NCBI GenBank assembly: GCA_016933635.1
Contig: JAFGAP010000139.1
Span: 1 to 43,604 of the forward strand
From: Kosmotogaceae bacterium
GTDB taxonomy: Bacteria > Thermotogota > Thermotogae > Petrotogales > Kosmotogaceae
Length of the DNA: 43,604 nucleotides
Direction of reading: 5' to 3'
Below are positions 17,285 through 26,100 of this stretch, one piece after another. The notes under the pieces are model-generated. The model had not been told where the DNA came from. It searched no databases and saw only the letters and a program-made list of their open reading frames with translations. The position numbers and the translations under genes were made by a program. The first letter of the stretch is position 1. Each line of letters starts with the position of its first letter.

Positions 17285-18385
17285 TCATTCGCAAGCTGTT
17301 TTAAGGCCATGACCCGTGAAAACGGAAACAACCGTTTCACCAGGACCAGATTTTGAAATATACTTTTTCAAACCCGCTATTGTTGCCGCAGCAGTTTGTT
17401 CTACAAAGTGGCCTCGCTTTGGCAGTTCCTTCCAGGTATCAATTATCTCCTGCTCAGAAACCCCCACAAAAATTCCCCCGCTGTCTCTGACCGCTTTCAG
17501 TATTTGAGTGCCTCTTATGGGCCTTTCAATCGCAATCCCTTCTGCAACGGTCGATTGCGCATCTACACCTTCGGGATCCTTCCGATTCAATTCAAAGGCG
17601 CGAAGAAGCGGGGCACAGTTCTCTGCTTGCACGGCAATAATCTTCGGAAGATGATCAATAATTCCGCCTGAATGCAGTTCCCCAAATCCGATAGAAACTC
17701 CAAGTAAGAGAGTCCCATTCCCTACTGGAACAACAATAGCACCGGGACTCTTCCAGCCAAGCTGTTCGCAGACCTCGAACGCAAGAGTCTTTGTACCATG
17801 CAAAAAGAGTGGATTGTAGACATGACTTGCATAAAAGTTTTCCCAAATTTGCTCGAGAACCTTTCTTGATACATCTTCTCTCGAGCCTTTAACCAATCGG
17901 ATTTTCGAACCATAGGACTCTATTTGTCTGAGCTTTCCAACTGAAGTATGCTCGGGAACGAATATTTCACAGGATATACCTGCCCGTGCAGAATATGCTG
18001 CTATAGAGCATCCCGCATTTCCCGAAGAATCCTCGACCAAAGATGAAACTTTGTGTTCTCTGGCATAGCTTATTAGCAGACTTGCTCCTCTATCCTTGTA
18101 AGAGCCGGTCGGAAGAAGTTGATCCATTTTAATCAACACCTTCTTCCCACATACTTCCTCTTCAATCAACGGGGTACAACCCTCAGACATAGTCACAATG
18201 GACCGATCACTTTCAATCGGCAGCGCTTCGCGATAACGCCACATATTGTGCGGTCGGTGTTCAATATCGGCAATAGGGAAATGAGAGTCGAATTCCAGAT
18301 CGAAAACACCTCCACATGAGCATATAAAGGCTCTTGATCCTGCAGGGAATTTCCGACCGCAATTTGAACAGATGAAGGAAGTCAC
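17285..18385 (-). CDS. thrC: Threonine synthase (PLP fold type II) with N-terminal zinc-ribbon-like segment
   Basis: A 366-aa fold-type II PLP enzyme predicted to convert O-phosphohomoserine to threonine. The N-terminus has four cysteines in a ribbon-like pattern (CSNCGRKF, then FICSCGG). The PLP lysine is in GSYKDRGAS near residue 96. SSGNAGCSIAAYSARAG and a glycine-rich phosphate loop VPVGNGTLLLG near 217 follow. The motif LPIESDRSIVTMSEGCTPLIEEE is typical of the short threonine synthase group. The GTG start comes two bases after the preceding gene's stop and has only a weak ribosome site. A paralogue lies at 37 kb. No other threonine-pathway gene is nearby, so the assignment rests on the family. 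Confidence 0.8.
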   Translation of the reverse strand: MTSFICSNCGRKFPAGSRAFICSCGGVFDLEFDSHFPIADIEHRPHNMWRYREALPIESDRSIVTMSEGCTPLIEEEVCGKKVLIKMDQLLPTGSYKDRGASLLISYAREHKVSSLVEDSSGNAGCSIAAYSARAGISCEIFVPEHTSVGKLRQIESYGSKIRLVKGSREDVSRKVLEQIWENFYASHVYNPLFLHGTKTLAFEVCEQLGWKSPGAIVVPVGNGTLLLGVSIGFGELHSGGIIDHLPKIIAVQAENCAPLLRAFELNRKDPEGVDAQSTVAEGIAIERPIRGTQILKAVRDSGGIFVGVSEQEIIDTWKELPKRGHFVEQTAAATIAGLKKYISKSGPGETVVSVFTGHGLKTACE

Positions 18386-18387
18386 TT

Positions 18388-18885
18388 TTAGAAAGTAAAG
18401 TCAACGACAAGATAAGGTCGGGCAAATGGAACGGTGCTTGGCGGATCTAGTTGCCAGTATCCAGCAAAGCCCGCATCCAATTCTATGCTTGAAAAATCGC
18501 TTCCGAAACCGATTCTTGTATAAAGGGGTGTGCTGGCGATTGTTCTCTCTCCTCCAATGAGAGAAATGATGTGTTTTAAAGACCAGAAAATGTGCCCTTT
18601 CACATAAATACTTTTGTGGACTGTTATTTTGGTCTGGATTCCAAGATATGTGTGATCAGGCAAACTGAAGCCCTTGACAACAAGGCTGGACCAATCGAAA
18701 GAAAAAACATACGCATGGATCGTCCCAGCAAGAAAAGGTATACCCGCCGAAAACTGAATAAATACCGGAGTGACCAAGGCACCCGAACTCATGTCCAAAT
18801 TGAACCCAATTCCGGCACTTACTGCCATAGAAAAGCCACACACCGAAAGAATCGTTACTATCAAAAGCACTACCAGCCTTCTCAC
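18388..18885 (-). CDS. Secreted beta-rich envelope protein (possible outer-membrane barrel)
   Basis: A 165-aa protein with a clear signal peptide: basic RR, a hydrophobic core LVVLLIVTILSVCGFSMAV, and probable cleavage after AVSA near residue 24. The mature part is rich in alternating hydrophobic strands, contains few charges and ends in YLVVDFTF, a C-terminal aromatic strand like the sorting signal of outer-membrane beta-barrels. With about 140 mature residues it could form an eight-stranded barrel. I know no named family for it. The start is GTG behind AGGAGGTGTTTCT. It lies between the methyltransferase and thrC in one transcript, with no obvious functional link to either. Confidence 0.65.
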   Translation of the reverse strand: MRRLVVLLIVTILSVCGFSMAVSAGIGFNLDMSSGALVTPVFIQFSAGIPFLAGTIHAYVFSFDWSSLVVKGFSLPDHTYLGIQTKITVHKSIYVKGHIFWSLKHIISLIGGERTIASTPLYTRIGFGSDFSSIELDAGFAGYWQLDPPSTVPFARPYLVVDFTF

Positions 18886-18915
18886 AGAAACACCTCCTAA
18901 AAAACCTCTTTTTCA

Positions 18916-19704
18916 CTATTCAGTGAAACCTGTTGTATAGACCATCGGGAGATCGAAATCCCTCTTCGCCACTTTAATACCCCATATTTGAGTATACGCC
19001 TTCTTTCCGAGGACAAGACCTCGTTCCATATCGGACTCAAGTCTTTTCATTCCCTCTTCAAACCTCTCTTCGGCTATCAATCTCAGAGACGAATAGGCCT
19101 TGTTTCTGTACTGCTCAAAGTGCTGTTTCTTGAATTCAAAAGAGGTCTTTACCTTAGTAGTATATATTCCCTCGAAGCCTGCTTTCTTCATCGCAGAAAT
19201 AATAGAAGAATTTCCGGGATATCTGCCTCTATCTATATCAAGAGTCTCAGGAAAATAATTGGTTAAGGTTCTCTCAGAAATGTCCTGACAGGAGTCCGTC
19301 ACTGTCAATACGCTTCCATCATTTTGCAGGACTCGAAAACTCTCTTTGAACAGATTTTCGAGATCAGTGACGTAATGTACGAGGTTAATATTGAACACGA
19401 AGTCAAATTCAAAATTTCTATATGGAAAAGGACCGTTTGCATCTGCAGTAGTGAGTTCAATTCTTCGATTCTTCTTTGAAGCCTCTGAAATCATTGAAGG
19501 GCTAATGTCGAATCCGAAACCATGAGCATAAAGAAGCTCTGAGAGAATACTCAAATAATCAGCTGTTCCACAACCTACTTCCAGAATTCTGTCGGCGTAC
19601 CTCACCCTGTTGAAGATATGCTCTAACAGTTTTTCATTAGGGTATCTATGTTTAGAATAAGTGATTGCCACTTTCTCAAAGTCAAACTCCTTTGCTGAAT
19701 CCAT
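18916..19704 (-). CDS. Class I SAM-dependent methyltransferase
   Basis: A 262-aa methyltransferase of the UbiE/Methyltransf_11 type. The SAM-binding motif I is ILEVGCGTADYLS near residue 36, followed by the acidic loop ELTTADANG and the motif NLVHYVTDLENLFKESFRVLQNDGSVLTVTDS. The C-terminal 100 residues carry the substrate-binding region. The substrate is unknown. I choose the ATG at 19704, since GAGGTGAG lies four to five bases upstream; a GTG nine bases earlier overlaps that site. It has its own promoter and is followed by the envelope protein and thrC. Confidence 0.8.
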   Translation of the reverse strand: MDSAKEFDFEKVAITYSKHRYPNEKLLEHIFNRVRYADRILEVGCGTADYLSILSELLYAHGFGFDISPSMISEASKKNRRIELTTADANGPFPYRNFEFDFVFNINLVHYVTDLENLFKESFRVLQNDGSVLTVTDSCQDISERTLTNYFPETLDIDRGRYPGNSSIISAMKKAGFEGIYTTKVKTSFEFKKQHFEQYRNKAYSSLRLIAEERFEEGMKRLESDMERGLVLGKKAYTQIWGIKVAKRDFDLPMVYTTGFTE

Positions 19705-19717
19705 CTTTCTCACCTCA

Positions 19718-19745
19718 CTAATAGTCTAACAAATGAGCCAGTCAA
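19718..19745 (-). promoter_or_regulatory. Promoter of the methyltransferase-thrC transcript
   Basis: On the minus strand TTGACT (19745-19740) is followed after 16 bases by TATTAG (19723-19718). This matches five and four of six consensus bases. It sits a few bases ahead of the GAGGTGAG ribosome site, so the leader is very short, as at the yugP promoter. It separates this operon from the ASCH gene upstream. Confidence 0.55.
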
Positions 19746-20140
19746 AGTATCGCTAAAACCCGCTTTGTATTCAACTTTAACCTGGACTGCTTTCGAACCG
19801 CTCAAGGAAATTAGATGGATTCATTATTACTGACAAGTCTTGCATCATTGGCTGGATCATAATTGTAGAAACGAGAGAATATCTGAATTCTTGAATAGTC
19901 CTTTCGACCATTCCCAATCTCTCGGAAAGTCTCGACAGTTGTAAACTGTTGATCTTCTGGCGATGATTTCACACTGCCTCGAAGGTTTTGGGGATGCTTC
20001 TGACTCTCCACATTAATGTTTAGCTCTTTATAGTGTATCATCGGGCTTAAACTCAAGAATGAAGGATGGAAATCAGTTACCGGACAGTGCTATCTCAAAT
20101 AAGCTTGGTCCTCTAAGTGATCAGGTACTTCGTGCCAGGC

Positions 20141-20172
20141 AAAAAAACAGGCGGGTTAAAAGACCACCGCCT
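20141..20172 (-). terminator. Rho-independent terminator after the ASCH gene
   Basis: Read on the minus strand, AGGCGG (20172-20167) and CCGCCT (20154-20149) form a six-base GC-rich stem. Its loop closes further by GGT/AAC pairing, and it is followed by G and a run of seven T (20147-20141). It lies about 165 bases after the ASCH stop codon and before the methyltransferase promoter. Confidence 0.7.
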
Positions 20173-20337
20173 CTCTAATCAAAGGGTTTTGGCGGTAGTA
20201 TGAGAGATCGCGAATGAAAAATTTCCTGTGCAATTTGCATATCGCAATTCCGATAAAATACCTTAAAGCCTACCGAGTAAGCTCTTTCATGAAGATCATC
20301 GCGTAAGATAGAGAGTTTCCACAGCAGGAAAAGTCAC

Positions 20338-20679
20338 TCACTGAAATCCTCGTTCGACTACTATCTCGATAGCCAGAACTCCAAATCTCTCTATGTCTGA
20401 CAGCGGGTAAATGTAGTTGACCCTTTTCCTCAGCGAAGTCTTTGACTCGCCCAACCTTTCAGATTCATACGATTCCAGTAGATCCTGAAGAGAAGGAAAA
20501 GATTTCAACTCTTTTATACGTGCTCTAATAGTCTCTCCGTTACTAAGACATTCAAAGACAAGAGTATCTCCTTTAGTCAAATGTCTTCTTTTTGCGTCGT
20601 TCAGTCTTACTTCGACTGTCTTTTTCCCAGATCCGATCAAACGAAAAGGCTCTTCTAGCAAATGCAGTTTATATTCCAT
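20338..20679 (-). CDS. ASCH-domain protein
   Basis: A 113-aa single-domain ASCH protein. The family pattern is visible: LLEEPFRLIGSGKKTVEVRLND at residues 8-29 with the basic loop and acidic residue, then KGDTLVFECLSNGETIRARI, and a closing strand ERFGVLAIEI. ASCH domains have a PUA-like beta-barrel and are thought to bind RNA or nucleotides. The precise role here is unknown. It is monocistronic, divergent from a methyltransferase gene, and ends at a strong terminator after an unusually long 3' region. The ATG follows TTAGGAGTTAGGA. Confidence 0.75.
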   Translation of the reverse strand: MEYKLHLLEEPFRLIGSGKKTVEVRLNDAKRRHLTKGDTLVFECLSNGETIRARIKELKSFPSLQDLLESYESERLGESKTSLRKRVNYIYPLSDIERFGVLAIEIVVERGFQ

Positions 20680-20729
20680 TCCTAACTCCTAAGCTCGACC
20701 AGACTTTTCTGAATCGTCGACAAGTATGT

Positions 20730-20737
20730 ATTATACT
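20730..20737. promoter_or_regulatory. Overlapping divergent -10 elements
   Basis: TATAAT on the minus strand (20735-20730) overlaps TATACT on the plus strand (20732-20737) in the 105-base gap between the divergent ASCH and methyltransferase genes. No convincing -35 hexamer is found for either direction, so this is a weak assignment. Confidence 0.3.
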
Positions 20738-20784
20738 ATAGTTAACTGTCCTATTTGATTCGTTCATTTGTGAGGTGCGCCGGT

Positions 20785-21555
20785 TTGAGGGAATCTTGGG
20801 AATACTATAATGAAATTGCTAGCAAATATGACTACATGTATGAGGAACCTTACTGGGACCTGTATCATCGTGTTGTTGAAAGACTGTTGGAAGACCATGT
20901 GAAGATAATCGGAAGAACTCTTGACATTGGTACTGGCACTGGAAGATGGGCCCTTTATTTGGCAGATAAAGCTTACGAAGTTGTGGGAGTCGACCTCTCA
21001 CAGGAAATGCTTAGTGTCGCCTCCATGAAAGCCAGCCTGGCAGATCTTAAAATTGATTTCATCCATTCGAATGCCGAAAGATTGCCCTTCGAAAAGGAAT
21101 GCTTCGATTATGTTCTCGCAATTGGGGATCTCCTTTCATACGCAAAGAACGCGTCGGATGTCCTGGCTGAGTGTCAAAGGGTTCTCAGAAGCGGTGGTTT
21201 GCTTCTTGCCACAGTTGATAATGCATGGGCCTTCTTGCACGATTTTCTTTCAAGGGGAGAGTACTCTATGGCAAAGAGATTAGTTGAAAAGGGCGAAATC
21301 CCAATTGGGAACAGCTCAATTAGCGATATAGTCTTTGCCACAAAACCCTTTTTCCCAGAGGAAATTGGGCATTTGCTTAGCGTGAATGGTTTTGATCTTA
21401 TAGATATTTCATCGGTGGTTGCCTTCTATCCATATGACGAACAAGCGCTGGCGTCAAGAATTAGCAGCGCAGTGGATTGGGAGCTCAAATACTGCAGGAA
21501 CCGCGAAACCTTTGCTCGTTCAGAGCATCTCTTCTTCTGCGGTAAAAAGAGGTGA
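20785..21555 (+). CDS. Class I SAM-dependent methyltransferase
   Basis: A 256-aa methyltransferase. It begins WEYYNEIASKYDYMYEEPYW. The SAM-binding motif is TLDIGTGTGRWALYLADK near residue 48, followed by VVGVDLSQEMLSVAS and the motif DYVLAIGDLLSYAKNASDVLAECQRVLRSGGLLL. It resembles UbiE-like or small-molecule methyltransferases; the substrate is unknown. I set the start at TTG 20785, seven bases after GAGGTG. An in-frame TTG 30 bases upstream lacks a ribosome site. The coiled-coil membrane protein gene follows after only three bases, so the two are likely co-expressed. Confidence 0.8.
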   Translation: MRESWEYYNEIASKYDYMYEEPYWDLYHRVVERLLEDHVKIIGRTLDIGTGTGRWALYLADKAYEVVGVDLSQEMLSVASMKASLADLKIDFIHSNAERLPFEKECFDYVLAIGDLLSYAKNASDVLAECQRVLRSGGLLLATVDNAWAFLHDFLSRGEYSMAKRLVEKGEIPIGNSSISDIVFATKPFFPEEIGHLLSVNGFDLIDISSVVAFYPYDEQALASRISSAVDWELKYCRNRETFARSEHLFFCGKKR

Positions 21556-21558
21556 AGA

Positions 21559-22197
21559 ATGACAAAGAGACGAAGAGCATCTCCTGCGCTTTCAATAGGA
21601 TTGTTCTTGATAATGGCTGCAATAATCGGTTTTGTGTTTTCGCTAATCTCCATTAACAAAGTTGGACAGATGAAGGCAGAGCTTTCACAGATGCGAAGGC
21701 AGTACGATGAAGAGCTTAAAGCAATCGAGGATGATTTTGAAGCTAAACTATCGAGTGTCGAAAGACTTCTCGGATCAGGTGGAACGCTTGAACAGTATAT
21801 CGTTGCGAAAAACTTTCTGTCTAACTCTGCAGTTGATCTGGAAGCAATAATTACGGAAGCACAAAGTACAAGCGACAGACCATACTTCAGGATATTCGTG
21901 ACAGGAACCAAAGAAATCTGGGTCGGAGTGAAGAAAAACTCTACCGATACAGCATACTTTTTTCAGAAGAATCTCAAACCCGGACTTTCTCAAGAAAAGT
22001 TCTTCTATTTCAAGAATCCCGAAATTGAAACAAAATTCACCGTAATGGTTGGAAGAGACGCATATATAAGATCTGGAGCACCGGAAAACATCTACCTTCT
22101 CTTTTTTGGGTTTGATTCCGGCAAGTTAGTTAAGATGCCCTCGGCAGAAATTACGAATATTTCGGAAGCTCTGGATCTCTACATTCCGGGATCCTGA
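21559..22197 (+). CDS. Single-pass membrane protein with coiled coil
   Basis: A 212-aa protein with a basic N-terminus (TKRRR) and one hydrophobic segment at about residues 11-31. A charged heptad-like region at about 34-72 (KAELSQMRRQYDEELKAIED and on) is a probable coiled coil, and a mixed alpha/beta C-terminal domain of about 120 residues follows. The topology suggests a membrane-anchored protein with the coiled coil and C-terminal domain outside the cytoplasm. I do not recognise the C-terminal domain and assign no function. The ATG is four bases after the methyltransferase stop, with AAAGAGGTGAAG as ribosome site. Confidence 0.7.
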   Translation: MTKRRRASPALSIGLFLIMAAIIGFVFSLISINKVGQMKAELSQMRRQYDEELKAIEDDFEAKLSSVERLLGSGGTLEQYIVAKNFLSNSAVDLEAIITEAQSTSDRPYFRIFVTGTKEIWVGVKKNSTDTAYFFQKNLKPGLSQEKFFYFKNPEIETKFTVMVGRDAYIRSGAPENIYLLFFGFDSGKLVKMPSAEITNISEALDLYIPGS

Positions 22198-22320
22198 TCA
22201 TTTACTGAGGAAAGAGTAATGAAAAACTTAGGTTCTCCAGTCGGATAGGTCACTTTTCACTGGAAAAGAGGCTTTTGAACAACCAGGCGAAAACCCCATC
22301 GTAAAACCTATGGAAATACT

Positions 22321-24696
22321 TTATTCGATTCTCAGAGCATCTACAGGGTTCTTTATGGCTGCCATTCTTGATGGTATTAATCCGCCCAACACTGTTAATA
22401 AAATACTGGCCGCCGCAAGAGAGATTGCGTAAAAAGGATTTATATAGGCCACGTTAGATAGGCCGGTCAGTCTTTCGATAATTGAGTTAAGTGGCAAGAT
22501 CAATATCGAAGCCAACAGTATTCCAAGAGCCCCAGATAACGCTCCTATTATGAAATTCTCCGCGTTGAACACGGTACTGATGTCTTTTTTTCTTGCTCCA
22601 AGAGCTCTCAGTATTCCTATCTCTTTTGTTCTTTCAGTTACTGAAATAAACGTAATAATTCCAATCATTATTAGTGAAACGACAAGTGAAATAGCAGCAA
22701 AGGACAACAACACAAGTGTTGAGCCTTCTAGGATACCGTCGAGTAATCTTGTTATCGTTGATGCAAGATCAATGTAAAGAATCCTGTTATCAGCGGTTTT
22801 GCCTTCGTTCCAGGAGTCTAGGTATTTCAGGACCTCTTCTTTGGATTTGAAATCTTTGGGATAAAGCACGATGGAAACAGGAGTTTCGTATGCTCCGAGC
22901 TTCTGAAGAGTATTTCTTTTGGTTATGGGCAGATTTACGCCACCCACTAATCTTGCAGTAATATCGGGAGGTATTACTGAGAGGACATTGAATAAATCCG
23001 AAGCGAACTGTTCTCCGGATAGAACATTTACGTAAAGATCCTTCTGGGCAAGCACAATCTCTGAATCTACGGCATTCTCAATGAATTTCTGAGCGAGACG
23101 ATCGGAGTATGCTATTCCTTCGTCAAGAACGGAGAACTCAATCTGTGCTTTGGGCCTTAGAATGCCGACTATTCTCAGCGTTATTCCAAAATCACCATAA
23201 TATAGATCTATGAGGTCTCTTAGAGAGGTCTTCGACGTGAAACTCATCCCTTTCCTCAAGTAGAAATCGTCATTGTAAATAGCCTTGATTTCTAATCCAA
23301 TGATTTCTTCGAATCCAATCTTTTCTTTTTCATGATCAAGACCCAGCGCTTGAAGAATCAAATTTGATATTCTGTTTCCTTTTCCGACGATCATTACAAG
23401 ATCTGTGAATTCTCTTGGAAAGGATCCGGCAACTAAGTCGAAATTGCTCTCGAGATAACCCGATGACTCAGGGTCGGGATCTTCAGGATACGCTGTAAAC
23501 CTTATTGAGGTTTGATCAACGGGTTTCGCCATCTCTCCGTACTTTGCAACCAAATTCATGTTCACATGTCGTGTGTAGGTGAAGCCGGAAAGAAGTTTGG
23601 GATCAATGTTTTCAATATAAACCATGTATTCATCAGATAGGTCGTTGTTGTGAATCAGAATTTCATCACTCGGATCGTATGGATAGACAAATTGCCCTAA
23701 GACATCTCTATAATCTTTTTCTAAACGCTTTTCAAACTCAGGTTGTCGATACTGCTGTGACTCCAGATCAATTGTTGTTTGACTCACCATTATCGGAAAT
23801 GTGGAGAGAGTCTGCGACTCGAAGTCTGATAGCTGCCTCCCAAAACCGCTAGAAAGTGACAAGACTAGAAAGATTCCGACTATGCCAATGCTGGAAGCCA
23901 GTACCGTAAGCGCTGTACGCCATTTCTTTGTCAGAATATTGGTTGCAGAAAGCCTCAAGGCAGCTGGAAAACTCATACTTGTCTTCTTGATTATCAGTCC
24001 TGGTTGAGGGTCGTCATCAATTGAAGGGCGGGAGTCACTTACAATTCTACCGTCTTTAAGTGTGATTATCCTGTCGGCGTGGCGTTTAGCGATATCTTCA
24101 TTGTGAGTTACCATTATTATGAGTTTTCCCCTTGCAACCTCCTTGATCAACTTCACAGTTTCCTCACCTGTCTGAGTATCCAAAGAACCTGTAGGCTCAT
24201 CTGCCAAGATGATATCAGGGTCATTGGCAAGGGCTCTTGCAATAGCAACTCTCTGCATCTGACCGTTCGACAGTTGACAGGGCTTTTTATGAGCCTGATC
24301 CGATAATCCCACTTTTTCAAGCAGTTCCACAGCTCTCTTTTCTCTTTCTAAAGAAGGCATACCACCAAGTGTCATACCCATTTCAACATTATCAAGAAGA
24401 CTAAGATGCGGGATCAAATTGAAGCTTTGAAAAATGAACCCAATGCTCTTGTTTCTGTAAGCATCAAGCTCCCAATCTTTGAAATCCGATGTTGATCTTC
24501 CGTTTATGACTAGATCACCCTTGTCGCATCTATCTAGACCACCAACAAGGTTCAGAAGCGTGGTTTTACCTGAACCGCTTGGTCCAAGGATTGCAACAAA
24601 CTCGTCGTTTGAAAAGCAAACAGAAACTTGATCCAGGGCCGTTTGTTCTAGTTCTCCCGTTCTATAGATTTTCGATGCTTTCTTCAGCTGAAGCAT
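22321..24696 (-). CDS. MacB-like ABC transporter, ATPase fused to FtsX-type permease
   Basis: A 791-aa protein with an ABC ATPase (about residues 1-225) fused to a MacB/FtsX-type permease. Walker A is GPSGSGKTTLL, the signature is LSNGQMQRVAIARAL (Asn in place of the usual Gly), Walker B is DIILADEPTG, and the switch histidine is in MVTHNED. The permease has one membrane segment near 255-280, a large extracytoplasmic domain of about 370 residues, then three segments near 655-685, 705-735 and 755-780, ending SRMAAIKNPVDALRIE. Such transporters use ATP to drive movements of a periplasmic domain, exporting peptides or lipoproteins; substrate unknown. No MacA-like adaptor gene is adjacent. Confidence 0.88.
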   Translation of the reverse strand: MLQLKKASKIYRTGELEQTALDQVSVCFSNDEFVAILGPSGSGKTTLLNLVGGLDRCDKGDLVINGRSTSDFKDWELDAYRNKSIGFIFQSFNLIPHLSLLDNVEMGMTLGGMPSLEREKRAVELLEKVGLSDQAHKKPCQLSNGQMQRVAIARALANDPDIILADEPTGSLDTQTGEETVKLIKEVARGKLIIMVTHNEDIAKRHADRIITLKDGRIVSDSRPSIDDDPQPGLIIKKTSMSFPAALRLSATNILTKKWRTALTVLASSIGIVGIFLVLSLSSGFGRQLSDFESQTLSTFPIMVSQTTIDLESQQYRQPEFEKRLEKDYRDVLGQFVYPYDPSDEILIHNNDLSDEYMVYIENIDPKLLSGFTYTRHVNMNLVAKYGEMAKPVDQTSIRFTAYPEDPDPESSGYLESNFDLVAGSFPREFTDLVMIVGKGNRISNLILQALGLDHEKEKIGFEEIIGLEIKAIYNDDFYLRKGMSFTSKTSLRDLIDLYYGDFGITLRIVGILRPKAQIEFSVLDEGIAYSDRLAQKFIENAVDSEIVLAQKDLYVNVLSGEQFASDLFNVLSVIPPDITARLVGGVNLPITKRNTLQKLGAYETPVSIVLYPKDFKSKEEVLKYLDSWNEGKTADNRILYIDLASTITRLLDGILEGSTLVLLSFAAISLVVSLIMIGIITFISVTERTKEIGILRALGARKKDISTVFNAENFIIGALSGALGILLASILILPLNSIIERLTGLSNVAYINPFYAISLAAASILLTVLGGLIPSRMAAIKNPVDALRIE

Positions 24697-25095
24697 ATGT
24701 GCATCACCCTCTGAAAAAGAATTAGCAAGTTATAGACTGATTATATTACTCTAATAGCTGAATCATGAAACTCCTGAGAAGATTGTTCTTGCAATCTCCC
24801 CGTTGGGGGATCACGGTCCCCATAGTCTACAAGTTCGCAAGGCGAAAGTTCAAGAAATCGCACGCTTCTTTCTGGAGTGCTTTAAGAAAAGCAAAATAGA
24901 AACGATAAATGCGGAGAGTTGACTTCATTTCAGAAGAGATGAACGTGTCAAACTGATTGGACAACAAATATCTCGGACCTTATGGGCAGGAACTCGTTTA
25001 GAATTGAACCATTCACTTTGTAAGAGGAGAGACTCAGAACTTGTCTCATCTCCAGGCAATGCAGACTGGCATCTCTATTCTGAGGGAGGTTGAAA
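24697..25095. other. Intergenic region upstream of the ABC transporter and propeller genes
   Basis: This divergent region of about 400 bases holds AT-rich TATAAT-like sites near 24742 on the minus strand that could serve the ABC gene, but without a good -35. Two frames stay open together over about 24761-24900: one from ATG 24765 gives a very basic 44-aa peptide, the other lacks a start codon. Neither has a ribosome site, so neither is called as a gene. Confidence 0.4.
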
Positions 25096-26100
25096 ATGAA
25101 GATGACGGCCATGCTTTCTATCTTTGTTCTTATAGTACAACTTGCATTTGCATTCACAGGTAGCTTCGGAGGCTCAAGAACAGAAGAATTGAGCTCCGTT
25201 ATCGGAGGATCAGATGGTATTTTGGCAGTTGGCTTTTCCGAGTACTATGATGAACCATTCATACAGACACTTGTTATTGAAGCTGATTCAGACGGCAATT
25301 TATCGTGGACAAAGGAGTACGGAACACCGGGAGATGATATCGGTAGATGCATAGTCTTGACTGATGAAGGTATGGCCCTTCTTGTATCTCGTGTAGAGAT
25401 AACCGGTAGCGCAAAGCTAATGGCCACATTGATTGACGGGAATGGCAGTCAGGTGTGGCAGAACTTCTACGGCAAATACAGAGACTATTCTCCCTGGAGT
25501 GTAGCCGTCACTTATGATGGATTTGTTATTGCCGGTCAGTGTATGACTGACAAGAATTACCTTCAGGGCAGTCTGATCAAGGTCGATCTTTCCGGAAGAA
25601 CAGTATGGGAAAGAGAATTCGGAAAAGATGGCATTGATGGAGCTCAGGCAGTAACGAATCTTGAGGACGGCAATATTCTGGCCACTGGCTATAGCTGGAT
25701 CGAGGAACGTCAGTACCTATGGCTGGCTTTGCTAGATTCGTATGGAAAGTCACGCTGGCAGAAGCTCATCGGCAATTCGGAAGGCCCCTTTCTCGAAGGG
25801 AGGACTGCAATCGAAGCCGAAAACGGATTTCTTGTCGGCGGAATCTCCAGTAATTTCTCAGGAAAGGCCTATTTAGCGAAGGTTGACACATTTGGCGAGA
25901 TTGTTGAAGAAACACTTCTTGACGACAAATACCCTGCACTACTCTCAATTCTTGAAGACAATGAGAACTACGTAGGGTTGGTATCATTTGTAACTGTCGA
26001 AGAGGAGGGCTTCGGATTAATAAAGATCACCAAAGAAGGAGAAGTCGTAACTCATAAGGCTTTTAATGTGAATTCATTTGAACCACACGCATTTACCTGA
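25096..26100 (+). CDS. Secreted beta-propeller-like repeat protein, truncated at 3' end
   Basis: A 334-aa protein with a signal peptide (MKMTAMLSIFVLIVQLAFAF, cleavage near residue 20). Repeats of about 45-50 residues follow the pattern 'GFVIAG ... KVDLSGRTVWEREFG', as in WD40/PQQ-like propellers. At least six repeats are visible, for example ILAVGFSEYY, ALLVSRVEIT, GFVIAGQCMT, ILATGYSWIE and GFLVGGISSN. The protein should lie outside the cytoplasm; no function can be assigned. I choose ATG 25096, since GAGGGAGGTT lies six bases upstream. The TGA at 26098 interrupts the last repeat, and the same frame continues with a perfect repeat half (separate entry). Confidence 0.72.
   Translation: MKMTAMLSIFVLIVQLAFAFTGSFGGSRTEELSSVIGGSDGILAVGFSEYYDEPFIQTLVIEADSDGNLSWTKEYGTPGDDIGRCIVLTDEGMALLVSRVEITGSAKLMATLIDGNGSQVWQNFYGKYRDYSPWSVAVTYDGFVIAGQCMTDKNYLQGSLIKVDLSGRTVWEREFGKDGIDGAQAVTNLEDGNILATGYSWIEERQYLWLALLDSYGKSRWQKLIGNSEGPFLEGRTAIEAENGFLVGGISSNFSGKAYLAKVDTFGEIVEETLLDDKYPALLSILEDNENYVGLVSFVTVEEEGFGLIKITKEGEVVTHKAFNVNSFEPHAFT

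Larger units (their letters stand above)
19705..20337 (-). other. Intergenic region with a terminator and promoter, no convincing gene
   Basis: This 633-base stretch between the ASCH gene and the methyltransferase holds the methyltransferase promoter and a Rho-independent terminator at 20141-20172. The only open frame of note (81 codons on the minus strand, 19811-20056) lacks a ribosome site and a protein-like composition, and I do not call it. The part from 20173 to 20337 is an untranslated tail of the ASCH transcript and contains a possible alternative hairpin with the terminator. Confidence 0.5.

Noticed and set aside
19811-20056. 81-codon minus-strand frame between ASCH and methyltransferase genes
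   Set aside because: No ribosome site, composition not protein-like, and it sits between a terminator and a promoter.
24765-24899. Basic 44-codon frame MKLLRRLFLQSPRWGITVPI...
   Set aside because: No ribosome site, and a second frame is open over the same bases, so I cannot tell coding from chance.
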